The translations under genes were made by a program, and so were the position numbers. The notes under the pieces are model-generated. The model did no database searches. It was not told the origin of the DNA and saw only the letters and a list, made by a program, of their open reading frames with translations. A stretch of DNA of 35,394 nt from an uncultured Clostridium sp. (GTDB lineage: Bacteria > Bacillota > Clostridia > TANB77 > CAG-465), in the NCBI GenBank assembly GCA_947361355.1, contig CANAIR010000020.1, forward strand, positions 1 through 35,394. Direction: 5' to 3'. This document shows positions 26,126-31,983 of the stretch, one piece after another. Numbering within the stretch: position 1 is the first letter of the stretch; every line of letters begins with the position of its first letter.

Positions 26126-27094
26126 TTATATATTATTTAATGGATTACTTTCAAGTGCAGATTTTACTTGTTCACTATCTATGTGAGTATAAATCTCAGT
26201 TGTAGATATACTTTCATGACCAAGTATTTGTTGAAGTGAACGAATGTCAACACCTCCATGTTTGTGCATTAAAGTAGCAGCCGTATGTCTTAATTTATGA
26301 GGTGAATATTTTTTTGGATCAAGACCAGCTAAAGATATATATTTTTTTACCATCATTTCAACTGTTCGTCTTCCAATTCTAGTGCCTCGTTTTGATATAA
26401 ATAAAGCATTTTTTTCTTTAATGTTAGTTAGTAGTTGTCTTTCTCTAAAATATGCTTTTAATGCTTTTTGACAAGCACTGTTTAAATAAATGCTACGCTC
26501 TTTGTCACCCTTACCAGTAACAGTAAGTTCATTATCTCTTATATCCACAATGTTTATATTTACTAGTTCTGAGAGTCTAAGGCCACAATTTAAAAATATT
26601 GTTAATATACATAAATCTCTTTTTTCAAATTCGCCTTCAACAGATTGAAGTAAGGTTACACTTTCATCTAAAGTTAAATGTTTTGGTAATCTTTTTGATA
26701 ATTTTGGTGTTTCTAATTCGACAGTAGGATTTTTGTCTAATAGTTTTTCTTTAAAAGTTAAATAGTTAAAAAATGATTTTAAAGCTGCAACTTTGCGTGC
26801 TCTAGTGGTTGGCTTGTCTAAGTTATTATTTGCTAAAAAGTTTAAGAATTTATGCAAATCTGTTAATTCTAGTTGTTTTATAAAATTTAGATCTAAATCA
26901 ATTATTGAAGTATTATCAATAAGTTCTTTAGTAATTTTTTTATCTAAATAATTTTCTTTTTTAACTAGTTTCAAATATTTAAAGGCATATCTTAAATCAT
27001 AATAATACTCTTTTACAGTTGCATTAGATCTATTTTTAATTCCAGACATGTATTCTAAGAATTTTTTTATATATATTGGTACATCTTCATACAT
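26126..27094 (-). CDS. Tyrosine recombinase of the XerC/XerD type
   Basis: 322 aa with an N-terminal SAM-like core-binding domain (~5-115) and a C-terminal catalytic domain. Catalytic residues are in place: Arg173 (GLRLSEL), Lys in TGKGDKER (~195), His266 and Arg269 (HKLRHTAATL), His293 (LGHESISTTE) and nucleophile Tyr302 (IYTH). Xer recombinases resolve chromosome dimers at dif. GGAGGT precedes the ATG and its own promoter lies at 27126-27154. It sits ~2 kb from the dif-like site at 29085, used by the integrated filamentous phage, so it is the natural candidate to have catalysed integration. XerC versus XerD cannot be decided here. Confidence 0.93.
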   Translation of the reverse strand: MYEDVPIYIKKFLEYMSGIKNRSNATVKEYYYDLRYAFKYLKLVKKENYLDKKITKELIDNTSIIDLDLNFIKQLELTDLHKFLNFLANNNLDKPTTRARKVAALKSFFNYLTFKEKLLDKNPTVELETPKLSKRLPKHLTLDESVTLLQSVEGEFEKRDLCILTIFLNCGLRLSELVNINIVDIRDNELTVTGKGDKERSIYLNSACQKALKAYFRERQLLTNIKEKNALFISKRGTRIGRRTVEMMVKKYISLAGLDPKKYSPHKLRHTAATLMHKHGGVDIRSLQQILGHESISTTEIYTHIDSEQVKSALESNPLNNI

Positions 27095-27125
27095 AAATTA
27101 ACCTCCAAGGATATTAATATATAAT

Positions 27126-27154
27126 ATTATATATTAAATAATGTATAAATTCAA
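27126..27154 (-). promoter_or_regulatory. Promoter of the xer gene
   Basis: Minus strand TTGAAT (27154-27149), 17-bp spacer, TATAAT (27131-27126). Confidence 0.75.
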
Positions 27155-27208
27155 TCTAAAAAAACATTTATTTTCAATTATCTAGTATATATATTGGTAT
27201 TATAAAAA

Positions 27209-27237
27209 TTGACAATATAATGTCCTTGTGATATAAT
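27209..27237 (+). promoter_or_regulatory. Promoter of the 144-aa/IrrE-like gene pair
   Basis: Perfect TTGACA, 17-bp spacer, TATAAT, about 70 bp before the start at 27309. Confidence 0.9.
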
Positions 27238-27308
27238 ATTTACATAAATTTTATGAACTTTTAAATTAATATTTAAAAAATATTACATGTGTAAAGGAGA
27301 AAAACAGT

Positions 27309-27743
27309 ATGAAACAACAAAACTATGAAACTTGTAACCATATATTGGTATATTCTAAAATAGAATATGATAGATATGAGGGACGAACATATAAATCCCG
27401 TGGTTGTATAAAATGTGGGTTAGATAATAGTATTTTAGATACTAATATTGATTTTCTTCATTCAAAGGAAAAAATTAAATATACCTATTTAAGAAAGAAA
27501 TATCTTACTGGAATTGAAACTAAAGTTACATGCGATTTAGACTTAGCACGGGCAATATTTTCTAAAATAAAAGAAGCTCACCCAAAGATTGATAACAAGA
27601 CAGCTATTAAATATTTCGAAATTGCATTAGACAATATTAGAAATATTAAAGTAAATGAGGATAGAAAAGTTAACAGAGCAAAAAGATTATCTTTAAGTCC
27701 TGATTTTAAAAGATGGGATGCGAGAGATGTTTGTATTGGATAA
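27309..27743 (+). CDS. Hypothetical 144-aa protein with possible zinc-binding N-terminus
   Basis: AAAGGAG precedes the ATG. Near the N-terminus C9-x-H11 and C33-IK-C36 could form a zinc site (CNH...CIKC). The remainder is basic and helical (NRAKRLSLSPDFKRWDARD). No known family is recognised. It is followed after 13 bp by the IrrE-like gene and shares its promoter. The pairing with an ImmA/IrrE relative suggests a regulatory or accessory function, but there is no direct evidence. Confidence 0.65.
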   Translation: MKQQNYETCNHILVYSKIEYDRYEGRTYKSRGCIKCGLDNSILDTNIDFLHSKEKIKYTYLRKKYLTGIETKVTCDLDLARAIFSKIKEAHPKIDNKTAIKYFEIALDNIRNIKVNEDRKVNRAKRLSLSPDFKRWDARDVCIG

Positions 27744-27756
27744 AAATAAAAGTTAG

Positions 27757-28356
27757 ATGGTAAATGATATGGAAAGTATAGAAAGAAAAACAAAAAGCTT
27801 AATAAGTAAATTTTGTGATAGCCCAGGAAAAAGATGTAAAGAAAAAGAAATTAAAAGCATTGTAAATGCTATCTTAGAAATAGAAGAAGTTAAGTTAAAT
27901 CAATCTACTCCAATTGTAAGAATATCAGAACATTATGGTTTAAAAGTTTATAAAAGTAATAATTTAAAATCAAATGTAGCCTCCAAAATGTCTTTAAATG
28001 AATCTGAAAAAGTTATTATTATTAACAAAAAGGAAACAATTTATATGAAAAGATACTTGATTGCAATTGAGTTGGGAAAATATATATTTGATTTCTTAAG
28101 TAATGAAAAATATAAAAGCAATGAGCCATATTTTCATCAATTAGAATATTATGAAAATAGTAGTAACAATATAGAAAAAAGGTTTGCAACTGAAATTTTA
28201 ATGCCTGAAATTTCCTTTTTACGGCAATATTTGATAGCTAAAGAATCAAATTCAAATGTAGCGTTTACATATATCTATTTATCTAAGTTTTTTGAAGTTC
28301 CTGAAAGCTTAGTTAGGAAAAAAATTAGAAGTTTCATTATTGATAAAGACATCTAA
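27757..28356 (+). CDS. ImmA/IrrE-like protein lacking the HExxH zinc motif
   Basis: 199 aa (an in-frame ATG 12 bp in is an alternative start; neither has a strong site, so coupling with the 27309 gene is likely). The layout follows ImmA/IrrE (M78) proteins: ISEHYGLKVY, IIINKKETIYMKRYLIAIEL, NNIEKRFATEILMP, then LSKFFEVPESLVRKKI. The expected RFTIAHELGH reads RYLIAIELGK: both zinc-binding His positions are replaced (Ile104, Lys108), while the Glu and the FA.EILMP helix remain. It should be catalytically inactive as a metallopeptidase. Possibly a regulatory pseudoenzyme. A strong terminator follows. Confidence 0.65.
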   Translation: MVNDMESIERKTKSLISKFCDSPGKRCKEKEIKSIVNAILEIEEVKLNQSTPIVRISEHYGLKVYKSNNLKSNVASKMSLNESEKVIIINKKETIYMKRYLIAIELGKYIFDFLSNEKYKSNEPYFHQLEYYENSSNNIEKRFATEILMPEISFLRQYLIAKESNSNVAFTYIYLSKFFEVPESLVRKKIRSFIIDKDI

Positions 28357-28370
28357 ATAGATGCAATTGT

Positions 28371-28412
28371 AAAAGAGTATATATGTTTACATAAATGTGT
28401 ATACTCTTTTTG
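28371..28412 (+). terminator. Terminator after the IrrE-like gene
   Basis: 11-bp stem AAAAGAGTATA / TATACTCTTTT plus T tail. It marks the right edge of recognisable host genes before the prophage. Confidence 0.85.
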
Positions 28413-29084
28413 TAACATATTTTTATGTTAAATTTGAGGATTATAAAAACACAGAAGAGTAGGGGGACTAAGTAAAATTAAGTTATATAAAATGTTGAAT
28501 AAAAATTTTTAAATTAAAGTAAAAATAAAATTATCATGTAACTATATATAGAGATATATCAAAAGAAATTTTTTATTAAGTTAATTTAGAAAATAATTTA
28601 AAAATAATAATTTTAAAAATTAAAAAACAAAATTTATTTATTATAATTTTTATCAATTATTTATTATAATTTTATAATTCAAATTTGATTATTTTAACTT
28701 TATTTTAATATTAGCAAAAATTAATCATTTTAAAACAAAAATTGATTAATTTTTATATTATATAAATCCATATATTTGTAGATTTTAAAATTTTAAGATT
28801 ATTTTAAAATTATATAAAATGTAAAAAAACGACGCACGAGAATCGATTTTAAGACGTTTTTAATTGTATAGGTATATAATTACATGGCAGAAAAATAGAC
28901 GAAAATAAAAGAAATATAGAAAATATTGATTTAGACCAATAATCGAAATAAAGGTTTAAAATTTTAACGGTAAAATTACTCTAGTTAAAAATAAAAATCG
29001 ATATATGAGGCAATATGGACGTCGATATATAATAAGTATAATTAATATATTATATAAGTATTATATTAAAAACTTATCACCTTA
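28413..29084. other. Gene-free, extremely AT-rich stretch left of the prophage
   Basis: No ORF with a plausible start and site was found on either strand. It holds a perfect 12-bp inverted repeat (28716-28754), an AAAAACG/CGTTTTT pair near 28826-28862 and scattered ATCGAT or GTCGAT words between 28850 and 29030. It may be chromosomal spacer around a dif-like site or decayed mobile DNA. No homology to the prophage ends was noticed. Confidence 0.5.
28716..28754. repeat. AT-rich inverted repeat
   Basis: Perfect 12-bp arms AAAAATTAATCA / TGATTAATTTTT with a 15-nt loop. Not followed by a T run, and no gene is nearby. Confidence 0.55.
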
Positions 29085-29113
29085 TTTTCACAAAATTATT
29101 ATTTTGCGCAGTT
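29085..29113 (-). other. dif-like Xer site at the left prophage junction (attL)
   Basis: On the minus strand ACTGCGCAAAA-TAATAA-TTTTGTGAAAA (29112 down to 29085). Arms match the E. coli dif arms GGTGCGCATAA and TTATGTTAAAT at 8 of 11 positions each, and the B. subtilis arms at about 7 of 11. The first arm plus centre (18 bp, 29096-29113) recurs exactly at 35126-35143, the right junction. Only the left copy has the second arm. Confidence 0.6.
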
Positions 29114-29169
29114 AGTGCAAACATTATAAATATAGGCTTTCACACCTACTTTCATTAGTTTGCCAATAT

Positions 29170-29180
29170 TTTTGCGCAAT
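29170..29180 (-). other. Additional Xer-arm-like half-site
   Basis: Minus strand ATTGCGCAAAA, a third occurrence of TGCGCAAAA (others at the two junctions), 68 bp inside the left end. The following bases (ATATTG-GCAAACTAATG) are only weakly dif-like. It may be a remnant site or a protein-binding site. Confidence 0.3.
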
Positions 29181-29233
29181 TCGGAAACTAAAAATAAAAT
29201 AAATTTAATTGTTAATAAATTTATATTTTAATA

Positions 29234-29647
29234 CTACACTATATTTTTATATTTGTCAACATTTTTTCTAAAAAAATTAAATTTATTTTTTAATTTAAAT
29301 AAATTTATAATTTTATCTTGTTTTACATTTTCTTTTTTGATATTTTTATATCTACTTAAATCTTGTAAAATTTTAAAATCTTTTTCTTTTGTACATAAAT
29401 AATCCTTTTGTCCCTTAAAAAATACATCATTTTCTATACTATAAAAATCCTTATTCCCTTTCGAACTAAGTATTCTGTGTAATATTCTTATACAGTCATA
29501 ATCATCTACATAATTATCATAATTAAAATAATGTTTAACTTCATCTTTTATATCTGTAATTTGATAATGATACTCCATACATCTCATTAAAAAATTCAGT
29601 GAATTCAGTATATATATAAGATTTCTTTCAGATAATTCAATTAACAA
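29234..29647 (-). CDS. Phage protein of unknown function (137 aa, TTG start)
   Basis: The start is TTG (29647-29645), six bases after AAAGGAGAG, and no ATG lies nearby with a site. The protein is basic and helical: an N-terminal helix (LSERNLIYILNSLNFLMRCM), a Tyr/Asp-rich middle, and a Lys/Asn-rich tail. No helix-turn-helix could be identified. Its promoter is a perfect consensus and it is transcribed alone at the left end. The position, at the end opposite to the main operon start, would suit a lysogeny or immunity factor, but this is only inference. A diverged copy whose C-terminus is shortened appears at 35333, at the start of the next element. Confidence 0.65.
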   Translation of the reverse strand: MLIELSERNLIYILNSLNFLMRCMEYHYQITDIKDEVKHYFNYDNYVDDYDCIRILHRILSSKGNKDFYSIENDVFFKGQKDYLCTKEKDFKILQDLSRYKNIKKENVKQDKIINLFKLKNKFNFFRKNVDKYKNIV

Positions 29648-29679
29648 TTTTCTCTCCTTTCTTGTAGTATTATGTAAAC

Positions 29680-29708
29680 ATTATAGCATATATAACTTAT
29701 TATGTCAA
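29680..29708 (-). promoter_or_regulatory. Perfect promoter of the 137-aa phage gene
   Basis: Minus strand TTGACA (29708-29703), 17-bp spacer ending in TGC, TATAAT (29685-29680): full consensus with an extended -10 (TGCTATAAT). Strong constitutive expression is expected unless repressed. Confidence 0.9.
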
Positions 29709-29716
29709 ATAATAAA

Positions 29717-29899
29717 CATGTTGGCCTTGCATATTATTGTTATTTAGTGTAACACATATATAAATGTTGTAAAGAATTTTTCTCGGCATAAAGGAGCTAA
29801 ACTACGAAGTACGAGCATTTTATTCCAATTCCACCCTTTACAACATTTATATATGTGCTAGGATGTCTATAACAAAAGGCAAGGCACACATGTAACATG
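29717..29899. other. Large nested hairpin: candidate minus-strand origin, packaging signal or structured RNA
   Basis: Inner stem is a perfect 22-bp inverted repeat (29753-29774 with 29836-29857; CACATATATAAATG at its base) closing a 61-nt loop. Outside it, paired blocks continue in register: TTGTTAT/ATAACAA (29737/29869), GCCTTGC/GCAAGGC (29724/29879) and CATGTT/AACATG (29717/29894). The loop has a small TACGAAGTA hairpin and a CTCG/CGAG pair. No ORF of note crosses it. Such folded intergenic DNA is typical of filamentous-phage replication and packaging elements. Confidence 0.7.
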
Positions 29900-29915
29900 A
29901 AAGGGGGTGATTAAA

Positions 29916-30032
29916 ATGAAAATTATAAGTAAAATACTAGCATTAGCAAAACTAATACTAGTAGAAAAGCGTAATAGGCTAAAAAGACACAAAAACTTTT
30001 TAAAAGCAAACTATTACTATAAAGAATTATAA
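29916..30032 (+). CDS. Small basic phage peptide (38 aa)
   Basis: ATG with AGGGGGTGA upstream. An amphipathic N-terminal helix (MKIISKILALAKLILVEK) is followed by a strongly basic stretch (RNRLKRHKNFLK) and a Tyr-rich end. No family is recognised. It lies between the nested hairpin and a clear terminator, so it is a compact transcription unit. It could be a membrane-active or nucleic-acid-binding peptide; this cannot be decided from sequence. Confidence 0.55.
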   Translation: MKIISKILALAKLILVEKRNRLKRHKNFLKANYYYKEL

Positions 30033-30046
30033 CTCAAACTTTAAAG

Positions 30047-30070
30047 AAAAGCAAGTTTAATCTTGCTTTT
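30047..30070. terminator. Terminator after the 38-aa peptide gene
   Basis: 9-bp stem AAAAGCAAG / CTTGCTTTT with a 6-nt loop, T-rich after the stem. Confidence 0.8.
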
Positions 30071-30166
30071 CCTTTTAAATTATACTTATACATATATTTG
30101 TCGAGTTTTGTCGAAAATATATAAAAAAATGTAAAAAGTTGTATAATTTAAATGTGAGGTGATAAA

Positions 30167-30655
30167 ATGATTCAATTAATAATTTTAATTTTAACTATAT
30201 ATCTAATTTACTCAATACCAATTTTAATTAATAATTATATAGTAGAAAAAGGTAGAAAAAACTATAATTTTAAAGGTGATTTAAATAAAAAATTACTTAC
30301 TGATAATGAGTATGATTTCTATAAAAAATTAAAAAATATAACAAATAAATACAATTTAACAATATTTTGTAAAGTAAGATTAGCTGATATAATAAAAACT
30401 TATGATTACAATAGTTTTAATAAAGTAAGAAGTAAACATATAGATTTTGTAATAACAGACAATCAAACAAATTTAATAAAATTTATAGAATTAGATGATA
30501 ATACACATAAAAAAAATAAAAATAAACAAAATGATATAAATAAAAATCAAATATTTGAAAAATTTAAAATAGAAATATATAGAATTAAAATAAATGAAGA
30601 AACTGAAAAGCTTCGCAAATTAGACGAAGCTTTGGCAGTTATTTATAAAAACTAA
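30167..30655 (+). CDS. Membrane-anchored DUF2726 (nuclease-fold) protein
   Basis: 162 aa with AGGTGAT before the ATG. A single N-terminal membrane helix (residues ~2-23) is followed by a DUF2726 domain: KKLLTDNEYDFYKKLKNI, VRLADIIK, HIDFVITD (His91, Asp93) and FIELDDNTH (Glu108, Asp110, His114), then IYRI. DUF2726 has a restriction-endonuclease-like fold, and the D...ExD residues expected for metal binding look intact. It lies outside the structural operon, convergent to zot, where filamentous phages often carry accessory genes. Its role (superinfection exclusion, defence, DNA processing) is unknown; the cytoplasmic or exterior side of the domain is also unclear. Confidence 0.75.
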   Translation: MIQLIILILTIYLIYSIPILINNYIVEKGRKNYNFKGDLNKKLLTDNEYDFYKKLKNITNKYNLTIFCKVRLADIIKTYDYNSFNKVRSKHIDFVITDNQTNLIKFIELDDNTHKKNKNKQNDINKNQIFEKFKIEIYRIKINEETEKLRKLDEALAVIYKN

Positions 30656-30759
30656 TTTCCCTTTCTTTGTTTTCTTTGATCCTTTCTTTATTAATAAAAA
30701 AAATATTTTTAAATTTAAAAAATAAAAATTTAAAATTTATTTTTATCAAACTAAATAAA

Positions 30760-31401
30760 TTAAATGGCGGCGTGCTGGTACCGGCTACCAGCACACTCAC
30801 CGACCCGATTTTTAATTTCTATTTCTTTTTTATCAAAATATGTATTTTCTATAAAATGTGTATCATATTGTTTTAAATCTTTTTTATGTATAATTTTAAA
30901 TAAATATCTACAATTAAAATCTGAACTAAAATTATTAGGATTCATATATTTTTCAAATTCCATAATATCTATAAATTCAAGCCCAAAAGTCAAGAAAGGT
31001 TTATTAACAATAGGTATTTTAAAGGTCTTTTTCAAATAAAATACGTAATCTGAAAGCTCACGTATTTGCAAATCTATACGATTTGAAGATTGTGTTATAA
31101 AAAATATATCAACTTCGTAGTGTCTACACATTGTTAAATAATCAAGAAGTTGCATACCAATTCCACTTTTTGTTAATTTCGAAAATTCTCTACTATTAAA
31201 ATATAACTGTGCTTCATCAATTAATATTGCACTTTTTAAAGGAAAACGGAAATTAACCCAGTCGGTATGATTAATTTTTTTAGCAAATTTAACTGGAAAG
31301 TTTGAAAAAATATTACTATACTTTTTTTTGTTTTTTAACAAATATGAAATTGTATAAAGGCTTTTGCCTGTACCTTTTTGCCCACAAATTAAATATATCA
31401 T
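30760..31401 (-). CDS. Zot/pI-like morphogenesis ATPase
   Basis: 213 aa with GGAGGTAA before the ATG. Walker A GQKGTGKS (residues 7-14) and Walker B AILIDEAQ match the Zot/pI family of filamentous phages, with the following FNSREFSK and DIFFITQSSNRIDLQIRELS blocks also typical. The protein powers virion extrusion from the inner membrane. It is shorter than many pI proteins and no clear membrane helix is seen in the C-terminal part, so another small membrane protein may anchor it. The last ~15 codons are unusually GC-rich and encode a hairpin (30772-30794). It is last in the operon, behind a terminator, so it should be made at lower level than the coat. Confidence 0.9.
   Translation of the reverse strand: MIYLICGQKGTGKSLYTISYLLKNKKKYSNIFSNFPVKFAKKINHTDWVNFRFPLKSAILIDEAQLYFNSREFSKLTKSGIGMQLLDYLTMCRHYEVDIFFITQSSNRIDLQIRELSDYVFYLKKTFKIPIVNKPFLTFGLEFIDIMEFEKYMNPNNFSSDFNCRYLFKIIHKKDLKQYDTHFIENTYFDKKEIEIKNRVGECAGSRYQHAAI
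30772..30794. other. GC-rich hairpin inside the zot 3' end: candidate packaging signal
   Basis: Perfect 9-bp stem GTGCTGGTA / TACCAGCAC with loop CCGGC, inside a ~40-bp island of high GC in an otherwise AT-rich element. It lies at the end of the last gene of the leftward operon. No T run follows on the minus strand, so it is a poor terminator. Confidence 0.65.
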
Positions 31402-31420
31402 ATTACCTCCAATTCAAAAA

Positions 31421-31443
31421 AATAGGGGCTTTAACCCCCTATT
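31421..31443 (-). terminator. Terminator between major coat and zot
   Basis: Minus strand stem AATAGGGG / CCCCTATT, 7-nt loop, T7 tail, directly after the coat stop codon. It would favour coat over Zot expression. Confidence 0.9.
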
Positions 31444-31608
31444 CTATCTTTTTTTCATAGGTAACAATTTCTTTACAAGTGATAACACTACAACTAAACC
31501 AGCAGCAGCTACAAAAAATACGATAGGTGGTTCTAAGAAAACCGACATAGCAGATTTAACCGTAGGTATTAAACTTGAAACTGATGTTATAAAATCAGCC
31601 ATTTCCAT
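31444..31608 (-). CDS. Major coat protein (pVIII-like), 54 aa
   Basis: AAGGAGGGGAG precedes the ATG. The protein has the hallmark layout of inovirus major coats: a short amphipathic N-terminal part with one Asp/Glu cluster (MEMADFITSVSSLIPTVKSA), a hydrophobic span (VFFVAAAGLVVVLSLV) and a basic C-terminus (KKLLPMKKR) that would face the DNA inside the virion. There is no cleavable signal peptide, as in Pf- and CAK1-like short coats. It lies between small membrane genes and zot, followed at once by a strong terminator. Confidence 0.85.
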   Translation of the reverse strand: MEMADFITSVSSLIPTVKSAMSVFLEPPIVFFVAAAGLVVVLSLVKKLLPMKKR

Positions 31609-31664
31609 ACATCTCCCCTCCTTAAAAATATTTATATAAGCTTACATAAAGTAAGTTTATAACT

Positions 31665-31805
31665 TTATATATTCCACTTAATAAGTAATTTAACAAATAT
31701 ACCTATAAGCCATATAAAACTAAATAAAATTAATAATTTGCAAACATCATTTCCCCAGAGGGTTTCAAATTGCATTCTATTTACAAAATCAATTATACTT
31801 TCCAT
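31665..31805 (-). CDS. Small phage membrane protein (46 aa)
   Basis: Its ATG overlaps the TGA of the upstream gene (TGATG), so translation is coupled; GGAGGTGCTGGGGA lies just before. A short polar N-terminus (MESIIDFVNRMQFETLWGND) precedes one membrane helix (CKLLILFSFIWLIGIFVKLL) and a basic end. Probably a minor coat or assembly protein of the pVI/pVII/pIX class; which one is not clear. Confidence 0.7.
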   Translation of the reverse strand: MESIIDFVNRMQFETLWGNDVCKLLILFSFIWLIGIFVKLLIKWNI

Positions 31806-31978
31806 CAGTCCCCAGCACCTCCATATAATTTTCTAATTATAAGACCAACTATACATACAAGAAAGAAAACAACAATAAGTCCAAAAAAATTATAATATAA
31901 AGTTTTATCAAATAAACTAATAGGTAAAGGTATAGGAATAAACAGCACATTGATTAATAAACTTATAATTTCTTGCAT
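31805..31978 (-). CDS. Small phage membrane protein (57 aa)
   Basis: The start is the ATG 7-8 bp after GGGAGGT, a site that lies in the last codons of the adhesin gene; a longer upstream frame lacks a site. Two hydrophobic stretches are seen (IISLLINVLFIPIPLPISLF and the helix FFGLIVVFFLVCIVGLIIRK) ending in a Gly-rich tail. It occupies the position between pIII and pVIII where pVI-like proteins are often found. The exact role is inferred only. Confidence 0.7.
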   Translation of the reverse strand: MQEIISLLINVLFIPIPLPISLFDKTLYYNFFGLIVVFFLVCIVGLIIRKLYGGAGD

Positions 31979-31983
31979 ATATA

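Noticed and set aside
26126-27094. The Xer-type gene as the prophage's own integrase
   Set aside because: It lies outside the junction repeats by about 2 kb with unrelated genes between, and its sequence is that of a housekeeping XerC/D protein.
29671-29682. TTATGTAAACAT, which resembles a Firmicute XerD arm
   Set aside because: It overlaps the start region of a perfect leftward promoter, lacks a matching opposite arm, and does not coincide with any repeat at the other prophage end. The 29085 site fits better.
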